A stretch of DNA of 5,910 bases from the NCBI GenBank assembly GCA_903932385.1, contig CAIZGA010000251.1, positions 1-5,910 on the forward strand, given 5' to 3'. How positions within the stretch are numbered: position 1 is the first letter of the stretch; every line of letters begins with the position of its first letter. The stretch comes from an uncultured Acidobacteriota bacterium (GTDB lineage Bacteria > Acidobacteriota > Terriglobia > Terriglobales > Acidobacteriaceae). The notes under the pieces are model-generated. The model was not told the origin of the DNA and did no database searches. It saw only the letters and a program-made list of their open reading frames with translations. This document shows, piece after piece, positions 1 to 4,707 of the stretch. Made by a program: the position numbers and the translations under genes.

Positions 1-1461
1 ACGGCGCGGCGTCGCCGGTTCGCGTGCGGATGGACGGGCATGACGGCTGTTGCAATTCTAGCCACGTCGACACTGGCGCACGGACAGCAGACGACCGAAC
101 AGTTGCAGTCGCAGTCTCAGGCACAGTCGGCGCTGGCTCAGGCCATCCCCGGCAACCCGGTTGCAGGTAGTGTGCCCACCGGCAAAGCCACCGATGGCGT
201 CCTCGCGCTCACGCTCGACGATGCCATCCAGATGGGTTTGAAGCATAATCTCGGCGTGATTCTGCAGGACCAGAGCACCAGCCAGGCCGGCGGCACCAAG
301 TTGCAGCAGTTGCAGCCGCTGTTGCCCACCGTGACCGGCACCGGCGAAGTCAGCGTGCAGCAGGTGAATCTGGTGGCGCAGGGACTTCGCTTCAATGTAC
401 CGGGATTTCCCAAAGTCATCGGGCCCTTCGGCGTCACCGACATTCGCGCCTCATTGACGCAGTCGCTGATCAACGTGAATTCGCTCGAGTCGTATCTTGC
501 CGCGAAACATAATTTTGAAGCACAGAAGTTGAGCCTGCAGGATGTGCGCGACATGGTCGTGCTCTCGGTCGGCAATGCGTATCTGGTTTGCCTTGCCGAT
601 GCGGCGCATGTGGATAGCGAAACGGCAGATCTGGCGGCATCGAAGTTGTCGCTCGACCAGGCCGTGGCCAACCACGACGCCGGCACCAGCCCCAAGCTCG
701 ACCTGCTACGCGCGCAGGTGGATTACCAGACCACCGAGCAGCAGCAGATTACGGCCATCAACCAGTTTGAGAAAGACAAGATTGCACTGGCCCGTGCCAT
801 CGGCATGTCGCTGGAGCAGAAGTTCACACTGGCCGATAAAGCCCCGTTCGCGGCCTTCGACGCCATCGACGTGGACAAGGCCATTGCCGATGCCGAAGCC
901 AACCGCAGCGATTTGAAGGCTGACATTGAGCAGGTGAAATCGGCAGAGTCGCAGCGCAAAGCGGCCATCGCCGAACGCATACCGGAACTCAGTTTCAGCG
1001 GCGACTACGGCGACATCGGCGTGAACCCGAGCACGTCACATGGTACCGGCAACGCCAACGGCAAACTGACCGTGCCGCTGTTTGAAGAAATGAAGTTGCA
1101 GGGCGACCAGAAGGCAGCCAATGCCACGCTGACGCAGAAGCAGGCGCAGTTAAACGATGCACGCAATCAGGTGGATGCCGATGTCCGAGACAGCCTGCTG
1201 GATATTGCCAGCGCGGCCAAGCTGGTGACCGCGGCCGACACCAACCGGCAGATGTCCGCCGAAGCGCTGGACGAAGCCCGAGAGCGCTTCAAGGCCGGCG
1301 TCTCCGACAATCTGGCGGTATCTCAAGCGCTGGCGCAGTTGGAGCAGGCGAACACGCAATACATTGCCGCGCTCTACCAGCACAACGTGGCAAAGCTATC
1401 TCTGGCGCGCGCGATGGGCGTCGCAGCCGGAAAATATAAAGACTATCTGGGAGGGAAGTAA
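1..1461 (+). CDS. TolC-family outer-membrane efflux channel (5' end probably outside window)
   Basis: This is an outer-membrane factor of a tripartite efflux or type I export system. It is expected to form a trimeric beta-barrel with a periplasmic alpha-helical tunnel that docks on the adaptor encoded next. Residues are counted from the Met at base 40. An export signal (about 1-15, cleavage plausible after AHG) and a Gln-rich linker (16-36) precede the first OEP repeat (about 55-256), which starts LTLDDAIQMGLKHN. The second repeat is about 275-461. The helices end in matching motifs, ALARAIGM (249-256) and SLARAMGV (454-461), which shows the internal duplication typical of TolC. The length of about 473 aa is normal. 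The frame stays open upstream of Met40 to base 1 and reads TARRRRFACGWTG, an Arg-rich stretch that would make a good signal-peptide n-region. Met40 has no convincing ribosome site, so the true start is probably to the left. The substrate cannot be told. Family call is secure; symbol left blank. Confidence 0.93.
   Translation, partial: TARRRRFACGWTGMTAVAILATSTLAHGQQTTEQLQSQSQAQSALAQAIPGNPVAGSVPTGKATDGVLALTLDDAIQMGLKHNLGVILQDQSTSQAGGTKLQQLQPLLPTVTGTGEVSVQQVNLVAQGLRFNVPGFPKVIGPFGVTDIRASLTQSLINVNSLESYLAAKHNFEAQKLSLQDVRDMVVLSVGNAYLVCLADAAHVDSETADLAASKLSLDQAVANHDAGTSPKLDLLRAQVDYQTTEQQQITAINQFEKDKIALARAIGMSLEQKFTLADKAPFAAFDAIDVDKAIADAEANRSDLKADIEQVKSAESQRKAAIAERIPELSFSGDYGDIGVNPSTSHGTGNANGKLTVPLFEEMKLQGDQKAANATLTQKQAQLNDARNQVDADVRDSLLDIASAAKLVTAADTNRQMSAEALDEARERFKAGVSDNLAVSQALAQLEQANTQYIAALYQHNVAKLSLARAMGVAAGKYKDYLGGK
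1449..1455 (+). promoter_or_regulatory. Ribosome binding site fixing the GTG start of the adaptor gene
   Basis: GGGAGGG lies 7 bases before the GTG at 1463 and overlaps the last codons of the channel gene. This selects GTG 1463 over the in-frame ATG at 1364, which would lie about 100 bases inside the channel gene and add residues before the cytoplasmic tail that look like shadow translation. The arrangement suggests translational coupling of the two genes. Confidence 0.8.
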
Positions 1462-1462
1462 A

Positions 1463-2692
1463 GTGACGGAAACTACAGCAACTCCTGAAACTAACGATGA
1501 TGAATTATCAGGAGCACCGCGCAAGAAGACTGTGATTGTGCTGCTGGCGGTACTGGTGGCGATTGTGGCCGTGCTGCTCTACTGGCACTCCACGTACTAC
1601 GAGGATACCGACGACGCGCAGGTGGATGGACACATTGTGCAGGTAAGCGCGCGAGTGGCCGGCAACGTAATTGCAGTTGGCGTGCAGGACAATGAAACCG
1701 TGCAGGCAGGGCAGTTGCTGGCGCAGGTGGACCCGAAGGATTATCAGGTGGCTGTCGATCAGGCAGAGGCCGCTCTGGCCAATGCAGAAGCCAGCTACGA
1801 AGCCGCTGAAGTCAACGTGCCGATTACTTCCATCACCACCAGCAACACGCTGCGTTCTGCCGGTGCGGATGTGAATGGTTCCGACGCCAGCGTGCGCCAG
1901 AGCAACTTGCAGCTGGATGCAGCCAAGGCGCGGTTGGCAGAAGCTGAGGCCAACAACACCAAGTCGCAGGCCGATCTGGACCGCTATACGCCGCTGGTGC
2001 AGAAGGACGTCATCTCCAAGCAGCAGTATGATGCAGCAGTCGCTGCCGCTGCCTCCACCAAGGCGCAGGTTCTGGAAGCGCGCGCCAACCTGGTAGCAGC
2101 AGAGCAGGCCGTGCAGGTGGCAGAAGATCGGCTGTCTGAATCGAAAGCCAACCTGAACACAGCCGGCACCGCGCAGCAGCAGGTGAAGGTGCAACGCGCA
2201 AAAGCTGATGAAGCCGCTGCCGAAGTGAAATCTGCACAGGCACAACTGGAGCAGGCGCAGCTGAACCTGAGCTACACGAAAATTGTGGCCCCGGTGACCG
2301 GCGTGGTGGATAAGAAGAGCGTGGAAGTTGGGCAGAATGTCGGCGTTGGCCAGAACATGCTCACCATCATCCCGCTGGATCCCGACCCGACAACGCTGTG
2401 GGTCACGGCCAACTTCAAAGAAACACAGCTGAAGCTGATGAAGCCCGGCCAGAGCGTGGAAATCAAAGTAGACGCACTCGGCGGACGCAAGTTCAGCGGC
2501 GTGGTCACGCAGATTGGCGGCGCAACCGGCTCGCGCCTCAGCCTGTTTCCGCCGGAGAACGCGACCGGCAATTATGTGAAGGTGGTGCAGCGTATCCCGG
2601 TGCGTATCGATTTCACAGATCTGAAGCACGAGGACGCGAACAAGGAACTGCGCCCCGGCTTCTCCGTGGTGCCGGACGTAAAAGTGAAGTAA
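1463..2692 (+). CDS. EmrA/HlyD-family membrane fusion protein (periplasmic adaptor of efflux pump)
   Basis: This is a periplasmic adaptor that links an inner-membrane transporter to the TolC-like channel encoded just upstream. From the GTG at 1463 the protein is 409 aa. It has a short acidic cytoplasmic tail (1-19), one membrane helix (about 22-41, after RKK) and the first half of a lipoyl-like domain (about 53-90, DAQVDGHIVQVSARVAGNV). A long Ala/Glu/Gln-rich helical hairpin follows (about 95-270), then the second lipoyl half (about 272-298, KIVAPVTGVVDKKSVEVGQ) and a beta-barrel region (about 305-400). The barrel region contains LSLFPPENATGNYVKVVQRIPVRI, a stretch characteristic of the EmrA branch. 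The gene starts 1 base after the channel's stop, so the two are almost certainly one operon. The usual MFS partner (EmrB, DHA2 family) does not follow; an intrinsic terminator does. The pump may lie upstream or elsewhere. Drug specificity is unknown. Confidence 0.93.
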   Translation: MTETTATPETNDDELSGAPRKKTVIVLLAVLVAIVAVLLYWHSTYYEDTDDAQVDGHIVQVSARVAGNVIAVGVQDNETVQAGQLLAQVDPKDYQVAVDQAEAALANAEASYEAAEVNVPITSITTSNTLRSAGADVNGSDASVRQSNLQLDAAKARLAEAEANNTKSQADLDRYTPLVQKDVISKQQYDAAVAAAASTKAQVLEARANLVAAEQAVQVAEDRLSESKANLNTAGTAQQQVKVQRAKADEAAAEVKSAQAQLEQAQLNLSYTKIVAPVTGVVDKKSVEVGQNVGVGQNMLTIIPLDPDPTTLWVTANFKETQLKLMKPGQSVEIKVDALGGRKFSGVVTQIGGATGSRLSLFPPENATGNYVKVVQRIPVRIDFTDLKHEDANKELRPGFSVVPDVKVK

Positions 2693-2735
2693 CCCGGCAA
2701 CGCAGCAGCAAAAAATCGCATCAAAAAGAATCTTG

Positions 2736-2779
2736 AGCCCTGCATTTTTCATCTAGAGAAATGTGGGGCTAGTTTTTTT
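2736..2779 (+). terminator. Intrinsic (Rho-independent) terminator after the efflux operon
   Basis: The arm AGCCCTGCATTT (2736-2747) pairs with AAATGTGGGGCT (2759-2770), including two adjacent G-U wobbles. Three more pairs (2748-2750 with 2756-2758, one of them a wobble) extend the stem to 15 bp with a 5-base loop. Seven T residues (2773-2779) follow after AG. It lies 43 bases past the adaptor stop and before the DedA gene's ribosome site, so it separates the two transcripts. Confidence 0.88.
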
Positions 2780-2815
2780 CGTGTCACGCAATACCCTAAA
2801 ACTGAAACGTTCATT

Positions 2816-2820
2816 GAGGA
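2816..2820 (+). promoter_or_regulatory. Ribosome binding site of the DedA-rhodanese gene
   Basis: GAGGA sits 7 bases before the ATG at 2828 and supports that start. The stretch between the terminator T-run and this site is only about 36 bases and AT-rich. It must hold the promoter if the gene is independently transcribed, but I see no clear -35/-10 pair. Confidence 0.7.
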
Positions 2821-2827
2821 CAACGAT

Positions 2828-3799
2828 ATGTCCAACATCAGCCATTTATTTCTTATCTACGGATACGCGGTGTTGTTTGTGTGGGTGCTGATTGAGCAGC
2901 TGGGGCTGCCTGCGCCCACCGCGCCTGTGCTGCTTGCGGCCGGCACGCTGAGCGCCACCGGGCAGATGAGCGGCTGGGCCAGTCTGGGCCTGTGCGTCGC
3001 GGCCTGCCTCATCGGCGATTCGGTCTGGTATGCGCTGGGCCGGCGATACGGCGGCAAGGTGGTGCGGCTGCTGTGCAAGATTTCTTTTGAGGCCACAACC
3101 TGCGTCAGCAAAACAGAAAATTATTTCGCGCGCCGCGGAGCCACCACGCTGCTGTTTGCCAAGTTCATCCCCGGCCTGGGCACGGTAGCGCCACCGATTG
3201 CCGGTCAGTCCGGCCTGAGCTACTCCGGCTTCCTCGGCTATGATGCGCTGGGATCGCTATTGTGGGCGGGCGCATGGCTGGCCGCTGGCCGCTTCTTTGG
3301 CGATGCCATCCGCCGCAACCACGCCGCGCTAACCTGGCTGGCGCATTTCGCCCTGGTGTTGATTGCAGTGCTGTTGGTGGTGGGCGTGCTTTACCGCATC
3401 ATTCAGCAGCGGCTGTTTCTACGCCGCGTGATGGAGATGCGCGTGGGGCCGGAAGTTGTCTACGAGCTGATGGAGCAGGCGCGGGAACGCGGCGAAGCGT
3501 TGCCGTTTCTGATTGACCTGCGCGGCCCGGTGGACCGTGAGTTGGATCCGCGCGTGTTGCCCGGTGCCGTGTTGCTGCTGCCGAGTGAAGTTCGCAAACA
3601 GTTGGATAGGATTCCGCTGGACCGCGACATCATCCTCTATTGCAACTGCCCGAATGAGGAAGCTGCCGCGAAGGCCGCAATGCATCTGCACAAAGCGGGC
3701 GTGCATCGCGCCAAGCCGTTGCGTGGCGGATTCGATGGCTGGAAGAATGCAGGTTTCCCACTGGAAGAGGCTGGCGCGCTGGCTGAGTTTGCAGGCTGA
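2828..3799 (+). CDS. DedA/VTT membrane protein fused to a C-terminal rhodanese domain
   Basis: The 323-aa two-domain protein carries an N-terminal DedA (SNARE-associated/VTT) domain, about residues 8-190, with hydrophobic segments near 8-22, 32-45, 51-70, 108-130, 138-155 and 168-190. Family landmarks include EQLGLPAP (23-30), GRRYGG (71-76) and FAKFIPGLGTVAPPIAG (110-126). DedA proteins belong to the lipid-scramblase/flippase superfamily; E. coli members support envelope integrity and proton-motive force. The C-terminal part (about 205-318) is a single rhodanese module: FLIDLRGP (227-234), the active-loop region ILYCNCPNEEAAAKAA (269-284) with Cys272 in the catalytic position and Cys274 beside it, then LRGGFDGWKNAGFPLE (298-313), a typical rhodanese ending. 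The rhodanese would face the compartment of the DedA C-terminus, probably the cytoplasm. Databases label such fusions DedA family protein/thiosulfate sulfurtransferase. The DedA half lacks several classical charged residues (see findings). Function of the fusion is unknown. Confidence 0.92.
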   Translation: MSNISHLFLIYGYAVLFVWVLIEQLGLPAPTAPVLLAAGTLSATGQMSGWASLGLCVAACLIGDSVWYALGRRYGGKVVRLLCKISFEATTCVSKTENYFARRGATTLLFAKFIPGLGTVAPPIAGQSGLSYSGFLGYDALGSLLWAGAWLAAGRFFGDAIRRNHAALTWLAHFALVLIAVLLVVGVLYRIIQQRLFLRRVMEMRVGPEVVYELMEQARERGEALPFLIDLRGPVDRELDPRVLPGAVLLLPSEVRKQLDRIPLDRDIILYCNCPNEEAAAKAAMHLHKAGVHRAKPLRGGFDGWKNAGFPLEEAGALAEFAG

Positions 3800-3821
3800 G
3801 CCAACGCGCCGAAGTTCTGAA

Positions 3822-4523
3822 TCACGACAGATGGAAAACTATGTTGATGGTCGTTTCCACCTGCACCGCCTGCCCGTTCAATTTGAACGGAGCATAGCGT
3901 GCCTGGCGGACGGCGTCTAGAGCAGCGCCGTAGAGCATCGGCGGTCCGCTAACGGCATGGGCATTCAGAATGCGACCATTCTCTGAAATGATGGCCTGAA
4001 TCACCACGGTGCCCTGCGTCCGCGTCGTCAGCGCGATGGCTGGGTAGACCGGCGTTATTGCAACCATCAAACGGCCTTCCATCACGCCACTCGAGACGCG
4101 CATCGGGCCCGCTTTGCCGGGGCCGGCAACTGACGCCAGGCAATCTGAGCAAACCGGCAGGTTGGAGAGTCCACCGCTGCCCATGTTGCCGGAAAAAGTC
4201 GGCTCCATCGGCGCGTTATCGCTGGCCGTCCCAAAGGGCGAGGGCAGCCGCGGCGTGGAGTTCGATGCGATGTTGATGGTGCGCTCGGAGGCCATCGACG
4301 GGCCGCTTGCTGCAGCAGTCGTGGCAACGATGCGCGGCGGCGGCGTGAAGACCGGCACCGAAATTGTGTTCACGGTCTGCAGGTGAAGAATCTCCGGATG
4401 CAACAGGGGAATCATCACCATGAGGGTGAGCAATGCACCCTGCAGAAGAACGGAGAGCACCAGCGTCGTGCGCGTTTTGGTGTGGATGGTGTTGCCTGAA
4501 GCAAACATTCCAGATTCAAACAT
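3822..4523 (-). CDS. TonB-family energy transducer protein
   Basis: The 233-aa protein has the TonB plan. A short cytoplasmic tail (1-19) leads into one membrane anchor (about 20-41, LVLSVLLQGALLTLMVMIPLL). A Pro/Ser/Thr/Gly-rich periplasmic linker follows (about 55-150). A TonB C-terminal domain closes the protein (about 157-232), with ITPVYPAIALTTRTQGTVVIQAII, an SGPP turn, AALDAVRQARYAPFKLNG and a final beta strand TTINIVFHL. TonB proteins pass inner-membrane proton-motive force, through ExbB/ExbD, to outer-membrane TonB-dependent receptors. No exbB, exbD or receptor gene is in view, so the partner is unknown. The membrane anchor aligns with E. coli TonB (LSVCIHGAVVAG) but has Gln28 where the key His lies. 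The linker contains a CSDC pair (125-128). The ATG at 4523 is supported by a strong ribosome site. The gene converges on the DedA-rhodanese gene with 22 bases between stops and no obvious terminator there. Some short bacterial TonB_C proteins are not classical transducers, so the role is less certain than the family. Confidence 0.88.
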   Translation of the reverse strand: MFESGMFASGNTIHTKTRTTLVLSVLLQGALLTLMVMIPLLHPEILHLQTVNTISVPVFTPPPRIVATTAAASGPSMASERTINIASNSTPRLPSPFGTASDNAPMEPTFSGNMGSGGLSNLPVCSDCLASVAGPGKAGPMRVSSGVMEGRLMVAITPVYPAIALTTRTQGTVVIQAIISENGRILNAHAVSGPPMLYGAALDAVRQARYAPFKLNGQAVQVETTINIVFHLS

Positions 4524-4528
4524 ATTCC

Positions 4529-4534
4529 ACCTCC
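4529..4534 (-). promoter_or_regulatory. Ribosome binding site of the TonB-family gene
   Basis: On the minus strand GGAGGT, a near-perfect anti-Shine-Dalgarno match continuing as GG, lies 5 bases before the ATG at 4523. It favours this start over the second in-frame ATG (codon 6, base 4508). Confidence 0.8.
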
Positions 4535-4614
4535 GTGAACCGTTTCAAAACTCTTGCATCCACCAGCATCTTCATGCCAGCTACCGGATTAGACACCGAT
4601 GTTGCAAATAGGTT

Positions 4615-4676
4615 CCGGGAAAATGAAATGATTTCGCATGCAAATTTGCACGCGACAAACGATTCATTTTTTTCGG
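4615..4676. repeat. Outer arms of a nested inverted repeat in the divergent intergenic region
   Basis: The left arm 4615-4627 (CCGGGAAAATGAA) and the reverse complement of 4663-4676 (CCGAAAAAAATGAA) agree over an exact 8-base AAAATGAA block and the CCG ends, with a short A/G difference between. The midpoint of the 8-base blocks (4645) almost coincides with that of the inner dyad at 4634-4655. The whole 62-base stretch is therefore one nested, roughly symmetric structure that could be a large operator or, if transcribed, a long hairpin. Confidence 0.5.
4634..4655. promoter_or_regulatory. 22-bp near-perfect dyad, candidate operator between tonB-like and GT87 genes
   Basis: The core TGCAAATTTGCA (4639-4650) is a perfect 12-bp palindrome. 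After one mismatched pair (A4638/C4651), four more symmetric pairs TCGC/GCGA complete a 22-bp dyad with 10 of 11 pairs matching. It lies 111 bases upstream of the TonB-family ATG and 53 bases upstream of the glycosyltransferase ATG, a natural place for a dimeric regulator controlling both. No T-run follows directly on either strand, so a terminator is unlikely. The regulator is not identifiable from sequence alone. Confidence 0.55.
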
Positions 4677-4698
4677 CACAACGTTGCAATGCTAAAGT

Positions 4699-4703
4699 AG
4701 GGG
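4699..4703 (+). promoter_or_regulatory. Probable ribosome binding site of the GT87 gene
   Basis: AGGGG lies 4 bases before the ATG at 4708, slightly close but usable. An in-frame TAA at 4693-4695 makes 4708 the first possible ATG. The next in-frame ATG (4744) has only AGAGGA 16 bases upstream, too far for a normal site. Confidence 0.5.
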
Positions 4704-4707
4704 CATC

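Noticed and set aside
138..695. Minus-strand open frame (185 codons) opposite the TolC-like gene
   Set aside because: Low-complexity Ser/Thr/Cys-rich product opposite a clear TolC repeat; shadow.
1508..2752. Long minus-strand open frame (414 codons) opposite the adaptor gene
   Set aside because: It is His/Leu/Cys/Arg-rich with no recognisable family, no ribosome site that I see, and lies wholly opposite a well-supported EmrA/HlyD gene. It is a codon-bias shadow.
3832..3859. Possible hairpin TGGAAA/TTTCCA near the convergent stops
   Set aside because: The stem is only 6 bp with a long loop and no T-run, and it lies inside the TonB-family coding end. It is not a credible terminator.
4670..4698. 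Possible promoter for the GT87 gene with extended -10 TGCTAAAGT
   Set aside because: The -10 hexamer matches only 4 of 6 and the -35 is poor. Transcription would start almost at the ATG, which conflicts with the AGGGG ribosome site.
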